Positions 38,301 through 48,933 of a DNA stretch of 64,000 bases are shown here, in pieces (positions within the stretch are counted from its first letter, which is position 1; each line of letters opens with the position of its first letter). The DNA is taken from positions 1-64,000 of the forward strand of contig NZ_NWTM01000001.1 in NCBI RefSeq assembly GCF_004137795.1. Direction: 5' to 3'. A model generated the notes under the pieces. The model ran no database searches, was not told where the DNA came from, and was given only the letters and a program-made list of their open reading frames with translations. The DNA is from Pectobacterium zantedeschiae (GTDB lineage: Bacteria > Pseudomonadota > Gammaproteobacteria > Enterobacterales > Enterobacteriaceae). Position numbers and translations under genes: made by a program.

Positions 38301-39419
38301 TTACTCACCTTGTTTCCAGGCAAAGATAAAGTCACTGTCAGGCAGTGAGGTAAAGTTTTGAATAATATGATGATACGTTTCATCAGGATTCAGGCTGGCA
38401 AACGCCTGAGGATAAATATCTTTTGCCAGATATTCCATACCAACAATGTTGTAGGGATGGTTGTAGAAATGGTGGTAAACACCATAGACGCGCTTAGCCT
38501 GAACGGCTGGAATTTGGCTAATACCGGTGCGGTTTAGCAGCACATTAGCCTGAGTACGAACGTCTTCTACTTTGGCGCCATAGCCTAGCGGCAGTACCTG
38601 ACTGTTACCACGTTTAGAGCCTGTCATGATGTAGGCATCAGGTTTCATGCTGATGATTTTTTCCAGCGAGACAAAACCTGTTGCGCCTGGTAGCAAATCC
38701 GAACCAATATTTTTTGCGCCGATTGCTTCAATCAACCCGCCCCAGCCGCTGTTGCTGTGCGTGAAGCAGCAGGAATCTGAGTTGCCGGCAATCGGTTCAA
38801 CAAAGACGCTAGGTTTCGGCGTTATTGCGGCGGTTTTTTGCTGAATAGCGTCGAAGTGCTGACGATAAAAATCGGTATACGCTTTGGCATTGGCTTCACG
38901 ATTCAGAACTTTACCCAACAGATCAACACTAGGAGCGGTATCTTTAGCCGGATTCACTTCATAATCGACAAACAGTACGGGAATATTCAGTGCGCTGAGC
39001 TTGTCAATTACACCGCTTTCTTTCAGTGCTGCCTTGGCACGCAGTTGGGCAATCATCAGGTCCGGCTGTTTTGACAGCACGCTTTCCAGATCGACGTTGC
39101 CTTTGTCACTGAAGCCCATATCCAGAATGCCGACGGACTCAGGCCATTTTCCTTTCAGCATGTCCCAGGTTGCGGTGTCCTGTTTTTTCGCCAGATTGTT
39201 CCAGGCGACAAGACGCTGAAAGGGATTATCGCGGTCAAGTAATGCCATCGCCATAATATCGCGGCCGTCTTGAAGAATGATGCGCTGCGGCTCTTGTTTA
39301 ATGGTGACACTTCTGCCGTCGAAATCGGTAACAGTGAGAGGGTATTGGGTGGCGTAGCTGAAGAGTGGGGCTGAGAGTAATGCAGTCAGAAAGAACGATC
39401 TTACTGAGTTTCTTAACAT
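38301..39419 (-). CDS. Iron-siderophore ABC transporter, periplasmic binding protein
   Basis: A 372-residue class III binding protein with a signal peptide (MLRNSVRSFFLTALLSAPLFSYA) and a long helix linker. It is a paralog of the orphan protein at 32723-33850, sharing the DG(R)xVxIK start, PFQRLVAW, the Cys-Cys pair (Cys217-Cys218 in SDSCCFTHS), and YNHPYNIVG. It leads the operon with permease and ATPase genes, and a Fur box sits upstream. Two paralogs around one transporter suggest two ligands sharing a channel. The ligand is unknown; a ferric siderophore is most likely. Confidence 0.9.
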   Translation of the reverse strand: MLRNSVRSFFLTALLSAPLFSYATQYPLTVTDFDGRSVTIKQEPQRIILQDGRDIMAMALLDRDNPFQRLVAWNNLAKKQDTATWDMLKGKWPESVGILDMGFSDKGNVDLESVLSKQPDLMIAQLRAKAALKESGVIDKLSALNIPVLFVDYEVNPAKDTAPSVDLLGKVLNREANAKAYTDFYRQHFDAIQQKTAAITPKPSVFVEPIAGNSDSCCFTHSNSGWGGLIEAIGAKNIGSDLLPGATGFVSLEKIISMKPDAYIMTGSKRGNSQVLPLGYGAKVEDVRTQANVLLNRTGISQIPAVQAKRVYGVYHHFYNHPYNIVGMEYLAKDIYPQAFASLNPDETYHHIIQNFTSLPDSDFIFAWKQGE

Positions 39420-39475
39420 GGTAGCGATCCTAATTCACAATTTATCAGTGTATGAAGTTATCAGTGTAATGAGTT

Positions 39476-39500
39476 TGATAATTATTATCGTATAATGATA
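39476..39500 (-). promoter_or_regulatory. Fur box(es) of the iron ABC operon
   Basis: TGATAATTATTATCG fits the 7-1-7 Fur pattern (TGATAATNATTATCA) at all but the last base, and the adjoining TATAATGATA could form an overlapping second site. It is 57 bp upstream of the operon's first start codon. Confidence 0.87.
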
Positions 39501-39530
39501 AACAATGCGTATACAGGATTCATATGTAAA

Positions 39531-39581
39531 GAAAAATAACAACTCCGACCCGATTTCATTTTTATACGAGTGGGCCGGAGT
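39531..39581 (-). terminator. suhB terminator
   Basis: On the minus strand ACTCCGGCCC pairs with GGGTCGGAGT (one mismatch) across a 20-base loop and is followed by TTGTTATTTTTC. It separates suhB from the iron operon promoter region. Confidence 0.75.
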
Positions 39582-39590
39582 CGATCGAGA

Positions 39591-40394
39591 TTAGCGTTTC
39601 AGCGCGTCGCTCAGTTCTTCACGAATAGTGCCCAGAATGGCTTTCACCACGCGCGGGTTGCCTGCGACCAGATTGCCAGACGCCAGATAGTTATGGCCAC
39701 CAACGAAGTCTGTCACGATCCCGCCAGCTTCACGCACCAGCAGTTCGCCACCAGCAAAATCCCATGGCTTCAGACCGATCTCAAAGAAACCATCAACGCG
39801 ACCTGCGGCCACGTAGGCCAGATCCAGTGCGGCAGAACCCGTGCGACGAAAATCCGCACAGTGGGTGAACAGCGCGCCGATAACATTGATATAGCTTTTA
39901 CTGTGTTGTTTTAATTTGAAAGGGAAGCCGGTTGCCAGCACGGTGCCGTCCAGATCGCGGGCAGTGCTGCTGCGCAGACGGTAGCCGTTCAACTGTGCGC
40001 CTTGACCACGGGTCGCGGTAAACAGTTCATTACGCATAGGATCGTAAACGACGGCAACTTCGGTACGGCCTTTAATGCGGACCGCAATAGAAACAGCGAA
40101 GTGAGGTAAACGTTTGATGAAGTTGGTGGTGCCATCCAAAGGATCGATAACCCATTGTACTGCCGGATCTTCACCTGCCAGCTCGCCACACTCTTCACCA
40201 ATAATGGTGTGCTGTGGATAAGACTTGCGGATGACTTCAATGATCAGACGTTCTGCATCCCGATCGACGTTGGTCACAAAATCATTGCTGCCTTTCTGGC
40301 TAGCTTCGACGGCGTCTGGCGTTTCATAGTTTTTGGCAATCAAATTACCGGCTTTACGCGCAGCGCGTATAGCGATGTTGAGCATCGGATGCAT
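39591..40394 (-). CDS. suhB: Inositol-1-monophosphatase / rRNA processing factor
   Basis: SuhB (267 aa) is a lithium-sensitive, magnesium-dependent phosphatase that in E. coli also acts with the ribosomal RNA antitermination complex. Metal motifs are present: GEECGEL, WVIDPLDGTTNF and KPWDFAGGELL. The N terminus MHPMLNIAIRAARKAGNLIA is nearly identical to the E. coli protein. Divergent from trmJ, with about 145 bp between the starts. Confidence 0.97.
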   Translation of the reverse strand: MHPMLNIAIRAARKAGNLIAKNYETPDAVEASQKGSNDFVTNVDRDAERLIIEVIRKSYPQHTIIGEECGELAGEDPAVQWVIDPLDGTTNFIKRLPHFAVSIAVRIKGRTEVAVVYDPMRNELFTATRGQGAQLNGYRLRSSTARDLDGTVLATGFPFKLKQHSKSYINVIGALFTHCADFRRTGSAALDLAYVAAGRVDGFFEIGLKPWDFAGGELLVREAGGIVTDFVGGHNYLASGNLVAGNPRVVKAILGTIREELSDALKR

Positions 40395-40539
40395 GGTATC
40401 GGTCCACTGGAATGTTAAAGAACGGAAAGCGGCGCAGAGTATAGCAGTAGAAAAGTAAAATAGCTAAGTTTGTGTTAAGGTATGGCGGTTTCCTTTTCGC
40501 TCGCACGACTTCCTTTATCTATCGCACAATAGAGTACAT

Positions 40540-41265
40540 ATGTTAGACAATATTCGCATTGTTCTGGTTGAAACGTCGCACACTGGCAATATGGGGTCGG
40601 TGGCCAGAGCAATGAAAACCATGGGACTCAGTAAACTTTATCTGGTCAATCCACTGGTTAAGCCTGATTCACAGGCGATTGCGTTGGCGGCTGGTGCCAG
40701 CGATGTCATCGGTAATGCTACGATTGTTGATTCGCTCGATCAGGCGCTCGAAGGGTGTAGCCTGGTGGTTGGCACCAGCGCGCGTTCCCGAACTTTGCCG
40801 TGGCCGATGCTAGAACCGCGTGAGTGTGGTGTTCGCAGCGCGCAGGAAGCGGAGCACGCACCGGTAGCTCTGGTATTTGGGCGTGAACGTGTGGGGCTGA
40901 CGAATGATGAACTTCAGAAATGTCATTACCACGTGGCAATCCCCGCAAACCCGGAATATAGCTCGTTAAATCTGGCGATGGCAGTACAGATCATTGCTTA
41001 TGAAGTGCGCATCGCGCATTTGGATCGGTTACAGGCCGGCCAGCCAGAACACGAAGAATCTCCGTACCCGCTGGTCGACGATCTGGAACGCTTTTATCAG
41101 CATCTTGAGCAGACATTACTGCAAACCGGATTTATCCGACCTGCACATCAGGGGCAGGTAATGAACAAGTTGCGTCGCCTGTTTACCCGCGCCAGACCTG
41201 AAGCTCAGGAACTTAACATCCTTCGCGGGATATTGAGTTCGGTACAAAAAACACATGACGAATAA
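40540..41265 (+). CDS. trmJ: tRNA (cytidine/uridine-32-2'-O)-methyltransferase
   Basis: TrmJ (241 aa) methylates the ribose of nucleotide 32 in several tRNAs using S-adenosylmethionine. It is a SPOUT/TrmH-type enzyme with the N-terminal motif [27 protein letters not shown], and the knot motifs [15 protein letters not shown] and [17 protein letters not shown]. Its stop codon runs directly into the iscR regulatory sites, the order found in other enterobacteria. Confidence 0.96.
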   Translation: MLDNIRIVLVETSHTGNMGSVARAMKTMGLSKLYLVNPLVKPDSQAIALAAGASDVIGNATIVDSLDQALEGCSLVVGTSARSRTLPWPMLEPRECGVRSAQEAEHAPVALVFGRERVGLTNDELQKCHYHVAIPANPEYSSLNLAMAVQIIAYEVRIAHLDRLQAGQPEHEESPYPLVDDLERFYQHLEQTLLQTGFIRPAHQGQVMNKLRRLFTRARPEAQELNILRGILSSVQKTHDE

Positions 41266-41314
41266 TACTTGAGTGTTTTACTTGGTTAAATAGTTGACTA
41301 AAACACTCAGGAAT
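41265..41314 (+). promoter_or_regulatory. Two adjoining IscR type 1 sites of the isc promoter
   Basis: Two 25-bp sites abut: 41265-41289 (ATACTTGAGTGTTTTACTTG...) and 41290-41314 (ATAGTTGACTAAAACACTCA...). The second matches the type 1 consensus ATASYYGACTRWWWYAGTC... well; the first is related on the opposite strand, so TGAGTGTTTTA and TAAAACACTCA form an inverted pair. [2Fe-2S]-IscR is expected to repress the operon from here. Confidence 0.8.
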
Positions 41315-41384
41315 GTCAGACTCGCGGTATGTTCTGCCAATACATGTTTTCATAATACATGTTTTACCTACAGGTACCACTATC

Positions 41385-41879
41385 ATGAGACTGACATCCA
41401 AAGGCCGTTACGCCGTTACCGCCATGCTCGATGTGGCTCTGCATTCCCAGGAAGGGCCAGTTCCATTGGCGGATATTTCTGAACGCCAAGGCATTTCACT
41501 GTCTTATCTGGAGCAGCTGTTTTCGCGCTTGCGTAAGAACGGGCTGGTTGCCAGCGTTCGTGGCCCAGGCGGTGGTTACCTGCTGGGTAAAAACGCGAAT
41601 GAAATCGCCGTTGGTATGGTTATTTCTGCCGTCGATGAGTCTGTTGACGCAACGCGCTGTCAGGGCCGTGAAGGCTGCCAGGGTGGCGATCGCTGCCTGA
41701 CGCACACACTGTGGCGCGATCTGAGCGACCGTATTACTGACTTCCTGAATAACATCACGCTGGATGAGCTGGTGAACAATAAGGAAGTGCTGAACGTTGC
41801 CGATCGTCAGGATGCCGACATCCGTCGCACCGCTAACGGGCGTATCCAGGAAACGATCAACGTTAACCTGCGTGCCTGA
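41385..41879 (+). CDS. iscR: Fe-S cluster regulator IscR
   Basis: IscR (164 aa) is an Rrf2-family repressor that senses Fe-S supply. The winged helix begins [15 protein letters not shown], followed by recognition elements [19 protein letters not shown] and [10 protein letters not shown]. Three cluster cysteines lie in [16 protein letters not shown] (Cys92, 98 and 104 positions), with His in the same segment. The start is the ATG at 41385, not the upstream in-frame codon at 41313, which lies inside the operator. First gene of iscRSUA-hscBA-fdx-iscX. Confidence 0.98.
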   Translation: MRLTSKGRYAVTAMLDVALHSQEGPVPLADISERQGISLSYLEQLFSRLRKNGLVASVRGPGGGYLLGKNANEIAVGMVISAVDESVDATRCQGREGCQGGDRCLTHTLWRDLSDRITDFLNNITLDELVNNKEVLNVADRQDADIRRTANGRIQETINVNLRA

Positions 41880-41888
41880 TACACCTTC

Positions 41889-41922
41889 AACGTGACGAGT
41901 AATTTTTATTCGTCACGTTTTG
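41889..41922 (+). other. Hairpin in the iscR-iscS spacer
   Basis: CGTGACGA/TCGTCACG with an 11-base loop, followed by TTTTGCC, lies 11 bp after the iscR stop within the 238-bp spacer. In E. coli the spacer structure keeps iscR mRNA stable while RyhB triggers decay of iscSUA; this hairpin could serve the same purpose or act as a partial terminator. Confidence 0.6.
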
Positions 41923-42117
41923 CCTTTCTGATAGTTACGTAATCAATGACCACATTACTCAATGTGGTGTTGGCGTTAGTTCGACTGTCACGGTGCTTTT
42001 CCGATTATAACATCGTCAGATTTTTTGCATTGGCCCGAGAGGTTGCGGGTATAAACAGCCTGTCAATAAAACAAAACGCATTGTACGTTTTGAAGTGATG
42101 TACGGAGTTTATGAGCA

Positions 42118-43332
42118 ATGAAGTTACCTATCTATCTCGATTATTCAGCTACCACGCCGGTTGACCCGCGCGTCGCTGAGAAAATGATGCAGTGTTTAAC
42201 TCTGGACGGCACGTTCGGTAACCCGGCTTCCCGTTCACACCGTTTTGGCTGGCAGGCGGAAGAGGCGGTTGATATCGCCCGTAACCAAATTGCTGAACTG
42301 GTCGGTGCCGACCCGCGTGAGATTGTCTTCACGTCAGGCGCGACAGAAGCCGACAACCTCGCGATTAAAGGTGCGGCCAACTTCTACCAGAAGAAGGGCA
42401 AGCACATCATCACCAGTAAGACCGAGCACAAAGCCGTGCTGGATACCTGCCGCCAACTCGAACGTGAAGGCTTCGATGTCACTTATCTGGCACCGCAGCG
42501 CAACGGCATTATCGATTTGACTGAACTTGAAGCTGCGATGCGTGAGGACACCATTCTGGTTTCCATCATGCACGTCAATAATGAAATCGGTATTGTGCAG
42601 GACATCGCAGCCATCGGCGACATGTGCCGTAGCCGCGGTATCGTGTTCCACGTTGATGCCACGCAGAGCGTAGGCAAGTTGCCTATCGATCTCAGCCAGT
42701 TAAAAGTGGATCTGATGTCTTTCTCCGGCCATAAAATCTATGGGCCGAAAGGGATCGGAGCACTGTATGTTCGTCGTAAACCCCGTATCCGCCTCGAAGC
42801 GCAGATGCACGGCGGCGGTCATGAGCGCGGTATGCGTTCTGGCACCTTGCCTGTGCACCAGATTGTCGGTATGGGCGAAGCCTACCGCATCGCTAAAGAA
42901 GAGATGACCGCAGAAATGGATCGCTTGCGTACGCTGCGCGATCGTCTGTGGAACGGTATTAATGATATTGAAGAAGTCTACCTGAATGGTGATATCGAAC
43001 AGGGCGTGCCCAACATCCTGAACGTCAGCTTCAACTATGTTGAAGGTGAATCGTTGATTATGGCACTCAAGGATCTGGCGGTATCGTCCGGTTCTGCCTG
43101 TACGTCGGCCAGTCTGGAGCCCTCCTACGTGCTACGTGCGCTGGGTATGAATGATGAGCTGGCACATAGTTCGATCCGTTTCTCGCTGGGGCGTTTTACC
43201 ACCGAAGAAGAGATCGACTACACCATCGAGCTGGTACGTAAATCTATTGGCCGTCTGCGCGATCTTTCTCCGTTGTGGGAAATGTTCAAGCAGGGCGTAG
43301 ATATCAGCAGCATCGAATGGGCGCATCATTAA
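42118..43332 (+). CDS. iscS: Cysteine desulfurase IscS
   Basis: IscS (404 aa) takes sulfur from cysteine for Fe-S clusters and tRNA thiolation. The PLP lysine is in [12 protein letters not shown], and the mobile catalytic cysteine in [16 protein letters not shown] (Cys328 type). It starts [19 protein letters not shown]. iscU follows by 24 bp. Confidence 0.98.
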   Translation: MKLPIYLDYSATTPVDPRVAEKMMQCLTLDGTFGNPASRSHRFGWQAEEAVDIARNQIAELVGADPREIVFTSGATEADNLAIKGAANFYQKKGKHIITSKTEHKAVLDTCRQLEREGFDVTYLAPQRNGIIDLTELEAAMREDTILVSIMHVNNEIGIVQDIAAIGDMCRSRGIVFHVDATQSVGKLPIDLSQLKVDLMSFSGHKIYGPKGIGALYVRRKPRIRLEAQMHGGGHERGMRSGTLPVHQIVGMGEAYRIAKEEMTAEMDRLRTLRDRLWNGINDIEEVYLNGDIEQGVPNILNVSFNYVEGESLIMALKDLAVSSGSACTSASLEPSYVLRALGMNDELAHSSIRFSLGRFTTEEEIDYTIELVRKSIGRLRDLSPLWEMFKQGVDISSIEWAHH

Positions 43333-43356
43333 TTCACCAGTGCGGGGACGACTATC

Positions 43357-43743
43357 ATGGCTTACAGCGAAAAAGTAATTGATCACTATGAAAACCCACG
43401 CAACGTGGGTTCGTTTGACAACGCCGATCCTTCTATCGGCAGCGGCATGGTCGGTGCGCCAGCGTGCGGCGATGTGATGAAGTTGCAGATAAAAGTCAAC
43501 AACGAGGGTATCATCGAAGATGCCCGCTTCAAGACGTACGGTTGTGGTTCTGCCATTGCTTCCAGCTCGCTGGTTACTGAGTGGGTAAAGGGCAAATCGC
43601 TGAATGAAGCCGAAGCGATTAAGAACACGCAGATTGCCGAAGAGCTTGAGTTACCGCCGGTGAAGATTCACTGCTCCATTCTGGCGGAAGACGCTATCAA
43701 GGCAGCGATTGCGGATTACAAAAGTAAACGTGACGCGCAGTAA
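43357..43743 (+). CDS. iscU: Fe-S cluster scaffold IscU
   Basis: IscU (128 aa) is the scaffold on which clusters are built. The three conserved cysteines are in [20 protein letters not shown] and [11 protein letters not shown], and the LPPVK motif recognised by HscA is present just before the last one. Size and sequence match other enterobacteria closely. Confidence 0.98.
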   Translation: MAYSEKVIDHYENPRNVGSFDNADPSIGSGMVGAPACGDVMKLQIKVNNEGIIEDARFKTYGCGSAIASSSLVTEWVKGKSLNEAEAIKNTQIAEELELPPVKIHCSILAEDAIKAAIADYKSKRDAQ

Positions 43744-43823
43744 TCTCTGCGGCTGAACTCGTCGGGGCACCGTTGTTATTGGTGCCTGATTCCGTCGAGG
43801 TGGCGAACGATCGAGGTAACAGT

Positions 43824-44147
43824 ATGTCGATTTCTCTGAGCGAAAGTGCGGCACAACGCGTGAGCGCTTTCATCGCAAATCGGGGCAAAGGCCTTGGTCT
43901 GCGTCTTGGCGTACGGACATCCGGCTGTTCCGGTATGGCGTATGTGTTGGAGTTTGTTGATGATTTGAACGACGGTGACACGGTCTTTGAAGATAAAGGC
44001 GTCAAAGTCATCGTGGACGGTAAAAGCCTGGTCTATCTTGACGGAACCGAATTGGATTTCGTCAAAGAGGGGCTGAATGAGGGTTTTAAGTTCAATAATC
44101 CCAACATTTCCGGCGAATGTGGTTGCGGCGAAAGTTTCAACGTCTGA
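43824..44147 (+). CDS. iscA: A-type Fe-S carrier IscA
   Basis: IscA (107 aa) carries Fe-S clusters to target proteins. The cysteines are in SGCSGMAY and the C-terminal [10 protein letters not shown] use the ATG at 43824 ([13 protein letters not shown]) with CGAGG upstream; an earlier in-frame codon at 43773 gives a non-conserved extension. Confidence 0.97.
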   Translation: MSISLSESAAQRVSAFIANRGKGLGLRLGVRTSGCSGMAYVLEFVDDLNDGDTVFEDKGVKVIVDGKSLVYLDGTELDFVKEGLNEGFKFNNPNISGECGCGESFNV

Positions 44148-44218
44148 TCCCTCTTGGGTAGTGAGCGTGCGATCGATTAATGACACGCGCTGCTACCCAG
44201 AACTCCCAGAGTACCACT

Positions 44219-44737
44219 ATGGATTACTTTACGTTATTCGGGCTACCCATTCGCTATGATGTGGATGGCGGTCTTCTTGCATCCCGTTTTCAGGACTTAC
44301 AGCGGCAGTTCCACCCTGATCGCTATGCTACCAGCCCAGAGCGCGAGCGTATGCTGGCGGTACAGCAGGCGGCGACGATCAATAACGCCTATCAAGCGCT
44401 AAAACATCCGCTGAAACGTGCGGAGTACATGCTGTCATTGCACGGTTTTGATGTGAACAATGAGCAGCATACGATGCGGGACACCGCATTCCTGATGGAA
44501 CAGCTTGAACTGCGCGAAGAGTTGGAGGCGATCTCACAACGGTCAGATGCTGATGATGCGCTGACGGCCTTTGCCGAGCGGTTGCAGGCAACGATCGCCA
44601 CACGTCATTCTCGTATGCGCGATGAACTTAATAATGAGACGTGGGCAGACGCCGTGGATACCGTGCGCAAGCTACGCTTTTTAGACAAGCTCCAGCAACA
44701 GGTTGAAGAACTCGAAGAGCAATTGCTGGACAGATAA
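44219..44737 (+). CDS. hscB: Co-chaperone HscB
   Basis: HscB (172 aa) is a J-protein that brings IscU to HscA and stimulates its ATPase. It has an N-terminal J domain with HPD (FHPDRYA) and a C-terminal helical domain that binds IscU. The start is the ATG at 44219 ([10 protein letters not shown]), matching the family, rather than the in-frame ATG at 44180. Confidence 0.97.
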   Translation: MDYFTLFGLPIRYDVDGGLLASRFQDLQRQFHPDRYATSPERERMLAVQQAATINNAYQALKHPLKRAEYMLSLHGFDVNNEQHTMRDTAFLMEQLELREELEAISQRSDADDALTAFAERLQATIATRHSRMRDELNNETWADAVDTVRKLRFLDKLQQQVEELEEQLLDR

Positions 44738-44811
44738 CTCGTTAATCCGGTGGGAAAGCCGATGGTGATTGCCATGCAGGTTTTTCGCCAGCCAATTGAT
44801 GGAAGCTCAAT

Positions 44812-46662
44812 ATGGCCTTATTACAAATTAGTGAGCCTGGCCTTAGCGCCGCACCGCACCAGCGCCGTCTGGCCGTCGGTATTGATTTAGGTACTACCCA
44901 TTCTCTCGTTGCCACCGTGCGTAGCGGCGAAGCCCAGACGCTGATGGACAGCGACGGGCGCGATCTGCTGCCGTCTGTTGTCCATTATCGTCACGATGGC
45001 CACAGCGTCGGCTGGCAAGCGCGTGACAATGCGGCTCACGATCTGGAAAACACGGTCAGTTCAGTCAAACGCCTGATGGGCCGCTCTCTGGCGGATATTC
45101 AGCAGCGTTACCCGCATTTACCGTATCGCTTTCATGCCAGCGATAATGGCCTGCCGCTGATTCAGACCTCTGCTGGCAACCTCAATCCTGTACAGGTATC
45201 TGCGGACATTTTGTCTGCGCTGGCTGCGCGTGCGGAATCGGCGTTAGGCGGCGTGCCTGATGGCGTTGTGATTACCGTTCCCGCATATTTCGATGATGCA
45301 CAGCGTCAGGGGACTAAGGACGCGGCGCGTCTGGCTGGGCTGCACGTATTGCGTCTACTCAACGAACCAACCGCGGCGGCAATTGCCTATGGGCTGGATT
45401 CCGGTAAAGAAGGTGTGATCGCCATTTACGATCTAGGCGGCGGCACTTTTGATATTTCCATTCTGCGCTTAAGCCGGGGCGTCTTTGAAGTGCTGGCGAC
45501 CGGTGGTGATTCTGCGCTGGGCGGAGATGATTTCGATCATCTGTTGGCGGAGTGGCTGCGTGAGCAGGCCGGTGTTCACGAACGTAACGATCGTCAACGT
45601 GATCATGCGTTTCGCAATGCGGCAGTGAAGGCCAAAATTGCGCTCAGCAGCGCGGATGCGATCGATGTTGATATCGCTGGCTGGCAGGGAAGTATCACCC
45701 GTGAACAACTTGATGCACTGATTGCTCCGTTGGTGAAACGTACGCTGCTGTCCTGTCGTCGCACGCTGAAAGATGCGGGATTGACGGCAGAAGACGTGCA
45801 GGAAGTGGTGATGGTCGGCGGTTCCACTCGTGTTCCATTGGTACGTGAGCAGGTGGGGACGTTTTTTGGTCGTACACCGCTGACGTCTATCGATCCAGAC
45901 AAGGTCGTGGCGATCGGTGCGGCGATTCAGGCGGATATTCTGGTGGGCAACAAACCGGACAGTGAAATGCTGCTGCTGGACGTGATCCCCCTGTCGCTCG
46001 GGCTGGAAACGATGGGCGGGCTGGTGGAAAAAATCATTCCGCGTAATACCACGATCCCCGTTGCTCGTGCGCAAGAATTCACAACCTTTAAAGATGGCCA
46101 GAGCGGCATGATGATCCACGTCTTGCAAGGCGAGCGTGAAATGGTGGCGGATTGCCGCTCTCTTGCGCGTTTTTCACTGCGCGGTCTGCCGCCGCTGCCC
46201 GCCGGTGGGGCTCACATCCGCGTGACTTTTCAGGTTGATGCGGATGGTTTGTTGAGCGTTACGGCGATGGAGAAATCGACGGGCGTTGAGGCATCCATTC
46301 AGGTTAAACCGTCGTACGGTTTAAGCGATACGGAAATTGCCACGATGATCACCGACTCGATGCTGAATGCTAAGGAAGATGTCGGGGCGCGTCGCCTGGC
46401 AGAGCAAAAAGTGGAGGCGGCACGCGTGCTGGAAAGTTTGCAAAGCGCACTGGCAGCCGATGCTGAGTTATTGAGCAATGACGAAAAAGACATCATTGTC
46501 GCGGCATCCGAACACCTGCACATGATGATGCAGGGACGCGATCCCGTGGCGATTGAAGCCGCAATTAAAACAGTCGATCAACAAACCCAGGAATTCGCCG
46601 CCCGCCGCATGGATGCTTCAATCCGCCGTGCGCTGGCAGGCCATTCTGTGGATGAGGTGTAA
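44812..46662 (+). CDS. hscA: Fe-S chaperone HscA
   Basis: HscA (616 aa) is the specialised Hsp70 that pulls on IscU to release its cluster. It shows the actin-like ATPase signatures [26 protein letters not shown] and [17 protein letters not shown], and a substrate-binding domain after residue 390. 74 bp after hscB; one base from fdx. Confidence 0.98.
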   Translation: MALLQISEPGLSAAPHQRRLAVGIDLGTTHSLVATVRSGEAQTLMDSDGRDLLPSVVHYRHDGHSVGWQARDNAAHDLENTVSSVKRLMGRSLADIQQRYPHLPYRFHASDNGLPLIQTSAGNLNPVQVSADILSALAARAESALGGVPDGVVITVPAYFDDAQRQGTKDAARLAGLHVLRLLNEPTAAAIAYGLDSGKEGVIAIYDLGGGTFDISILRLSRGVFEVLATGGDSALGGDDFDHLLAEWLREQAGVHERNDRQRDHAFRNAAVKAKIALSSADAIDVDIAGWQGSITREQLDALIAPLVKRTLLSCRRTLKDAGLTAEDVQEVVMVGGSTRVPLVREQVGTFFGRTPLTSIDPDKVVAIGAAIQADILVGNKPDSEMLLLDVIPLSLGLETMGGLVEKIIPRNTTIPVARAQEFTTFKDGQSGMMIHVLQGEREMVADCRSLARFSLRGLPPLPAGGAHIRVTFQVDADGLLSVTAMEKSTGVEASIQVKPSYGLSDTEIATMITDSMLNAKEDVGARRLAEQKVEAARVLESLQSALAADAELLSNDEKDIIVAASEHLHMMMQGRDPVAIEAAIKTVDQQTQEFAARRMDASIRRALAGHSVDEV

Positions 46663-46663
46663 C

Positions 46664-46999
46664 ATGCCTAAGATAGTCTTTTTACCGCATCAGGATTTGT
46701 GTCCTGAAGGCGCGGTTTTGGAAGCGGAACGCGGTGAAAGTATTCTGGAAGTCGCCCTGCGTAACGGTATTGACGTTGAGCATGCCTGCGAGAAATCCTG
46801 TGCTTGTACCACGTGCCACTGTATTGTGCGCGAAGGCTTTGATTCGCTCGCAGAAAGCACAGAAGATGAAGATGACATGCTGGATAAGGCCTGGGGGCTG
46901 GAGCCCGAAAGCCGTCTGGGCTGTCAGGCGCGTATCGCCGGAGACGATCTGGTCGTTGAGATCCCGCGTTATACGATCAACCATGCACGCGAGCATTGA
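46664..46999 (+). CDS. fdx: [2Fe-2S] ferredoxin of the isc system
   Basis: Fdx (111 aa) donates electrons for cluster assembly. The four cluster cysteines are in CEKSCACTTCHC and the later LGCQARI. It starts at the ATG at 46664, one base after the hscA stop, indicating tight coupling. Confidence 0.97.
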   Translation: MPKIVFLPHQDLCPEGAVLEAERGESILEVALRNGIDVEHACEKSCACTTCHCIVREGFDSLAESTEDEDDMLDKAWGLEPESRLGCQARIAGDDLVVEIPRYTINHAREH

Positions 47000-47020
47000 T
47001 CTGCATAAGGAGCAGCAGTT

Positions 47021-47221
47021 ATGGGATTAAAATGGACAGATAGCCGGGCGATCGGCGAAGCACTTTACGACCAGTTTCCCGATCTCGATCCGAAAACGGT
47101 GCGTTTCACCGATATGCACCAGTGGATCTGCGAACTGGATGAATTTGACGATCGGCCGGACGCCTCCAACGAAAAAATTCTGGAAGCGATCCTGCTGGTC
47201 TGGTTAGATGAAGTCGACTAA
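47021..47221 (+). CDS. iscX: IscX, small acidic Fe-S accessory protein
   Basis: IscX (66 aa) is a small acidic protein that binds IscS and modulates cluster assembly in response to iron. It has [24 protein letters not shown] and the acidic C-terminal helix ending [15 protein letters not shown] ribosome site precedes it; last gene of the operon. Confidence 0.96.
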   Translation: MGLKWTDSRAIGEALYDQFPDLDPKTVRFTDMHQWICELDEFDDRPDASNEKILEAILLVWLDEVD

Positions 47222-47264
47222 GCAATATGACGGGCTACCTGATTAATGCCGATAGTTTAAGAAT

Positions 47265-47331
47265 CGAGATACACGGAGCGACGACGAGGCGGGGTATCCC
47301 TGTAAGAACCTCATCCCCGAGTTTCTCCTAA
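47265..47331. repeat. Dispersed intergenic repeat, copy B (67 bp)
   Basis: This is the second copy of the element at 12312-12379 and again follows an operon end (iscX) in the same orientation. About three quarters of the positions agree; the central dyad is weaker here. It occupies part of the 258-bp iscX-pepB gap. Confidence 0.8.
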
Positions 47332-47479
47332 TATGAGGCCTAAGTGTCCAGCATTAGGCTGGTGAGTGCCAAAATTTGTAACATTTTCATGTCATGATGC
47401 ACGGTTTATGTATCTGCAAATATGAAAAGCACCTGCAAACATGAAAAGTGGCAGGAATATCCATTATCGGAGAAGCACT

Positions 47480-48790
47480 ATGACGAACAATACCATGCTG
47501 ATTTCACTCTCCACTCAACCTGCTGATGCGCGCTGGGGAGAAAAAGCGACGCTGAGTGTGAATGAGCAGGGTTTTACCATTCATGTTGGAACGACGTCGC
47601 TGAATGGCAAAGCTGCGTTGGCAACGATCCAGCGCGCTGCCCGCAAAATTGACGGGCAGGGCATTAAACACGTTACGTTAGCGGGTGAAGGCTGGGATCT
47701 GGCAAACAGCTGGGCATTCTGGCAGGGATACCGTGCGCCGAAAGGGCAAAGAACGGTTGAATGGGCGGAACTGAATGACGCCGACAAGAAAGAACTGAAT
47801 GACCGTCTGAAGATTGTTGACTGGGTGCGTGACACCATCAACCTGCCTGCTGAAGATTTGGGGCCAGAGCAGTTGGCGACCCGTGCGGTTGACCTGCTGT
47901 GTGACGTGGCATGTGATGTCGTCAGCTACCGCATCACTAAAGGTGAAGATCTGCGTGAACAGAATTATGCCGGTTTGCATACGGTTGGTCGCGGTTCTGA
48001 ACGTCAGCCAGTGCTGCTGGCACTGGACTATAACCCAACAGGTAACCCAGATGCTCCGGTGTTCGCCTGTTTGGTCGGCAAAGGTATTACGTTTGATACC
48101 GGTGGCTACAGCCTGAAGCCTAGTAGTTCCATGGATTCCATGAAGTCAGATATGGGCGGTGCGGCCACCCTGACGGGCGCACTGGCGCTGGCGGCGTCAC
48201 GCGGTTTGCAACAGCGTGTGAAGCTGTATCTGTGCTGTGCAGACAACATGGTGAGCGGCAATGCATTCCGTCTGGGCGACATCATTCGCTATCGCAACGG
48301 CAAAACGGTTGAGGTGATGAACACCGACGCGGAAGGGCGTCTGGTGCTGGCTGATGGTCTGATTGATGCCTCCGAGCAGAACCCGCAGTGGATCATTGAC
48401 TGCGCGACGTTGACGGGCGCAGCGAAAATGGCGCTGGGCAACGATTACCACGCGCTGTTCAGCTTTGATGATGAACTGGTTGCGACATTGCAGGAAAGTG
48501 CGAAAGAAGAAAATGAGCCGTTCTGGCGTCTGCCGCTGGAAGAGTTCCACCGCAGCCACCTGCCGTCCAGCTTTGCTGATTTGAACAATATTGCTAGTGG
48601 TGCACACACCGCTGGTGCCAGTACGGCAGCCGCTTTCCTCTCGCACTTTGTGAAAAATTACCAGCAGGGCTGGCTGCACATCGACTGCTCTGCAACATAC
48701 CGTAAAGGCGCGGTAGATCAGTGGGCGACTGGCGCGACGGGACTCGGCGTGCGTACGCTGGCGAATCTCCTGCTAAGCAACGCCAAGTAG
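47480..48790 (+). CDS. pepB: Peptidase B (M17 aminopeptidase)
   Basis: PepB (436 aa) is a cytosolic zinc/manganese aminopeptidase with broad specificity. The catalytic domain has [29 protein letters not shown] and the M17 signature [14 protein letters not shown]. The start is the ATG at 47480 with GGAGAAG upstream; the frame is open upstream to 47441 without conserved sequence. Its position after iscX is conserved in enterobacteria. Confidence 0.97.
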   Translation: MTNNTMLISLSTQPADARWGEKATLSVNEQGFTIHVGTTSLNGKAALATIQRAARKIDGQGIKHVTLAGEGWDLANSWAFWQGYRAPKGQRTVEWAELNDADKKELNDRLKIVDWVRDTINLPAEDLGPEQLATRAVDLLCDVACDVVSYRITKGEDLREQNYAGLHTVGRGSERQPVLLALDYNPTGNPDAPVFACLVGKGITFDTGGYSLKPSSSMDSMKSDMGGAATLTGALALAASRGLQQRVKLYLCCADNMVSGNAFRLGDIIRYRNGKTVEVMNTDAEGRLVLADGLIDASEQNPQWIIDCATLTGAAKMALGNDYHALFSFDDELVATLQESAKEENEPFWRLPLEEFHRSHLPSSFADLNNIASGAHTAGASTAAAFLSHFVKNYQQGWLHIDCSATYRKGAVDQWATGATGLGVRTLANLLLSNAK

Positions 48791-48933
48791 TTGGTTCCTG
48801 GCTTGCTGGCCATTTACAGAATGTGTTGAGAATTAAAGCCGCGCTGAGACCCGTTTGAAATTGATGGCTGTTGCCATTCATTTTATTCAGGTCTCAAAGC
48901 GTCGGTTTTTAACGTAATCATGTTGAGGAAAGT

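Noticed and set aside
41313-41384. Upstream extension of iscR (and similar extensions of hscB, iscA, pepB, yfgM and hcaT)
   Set aside because: The extended sequence is not conserved and, for iscR, begins inside the operator; the internal starts have ribosome sites and match the families.
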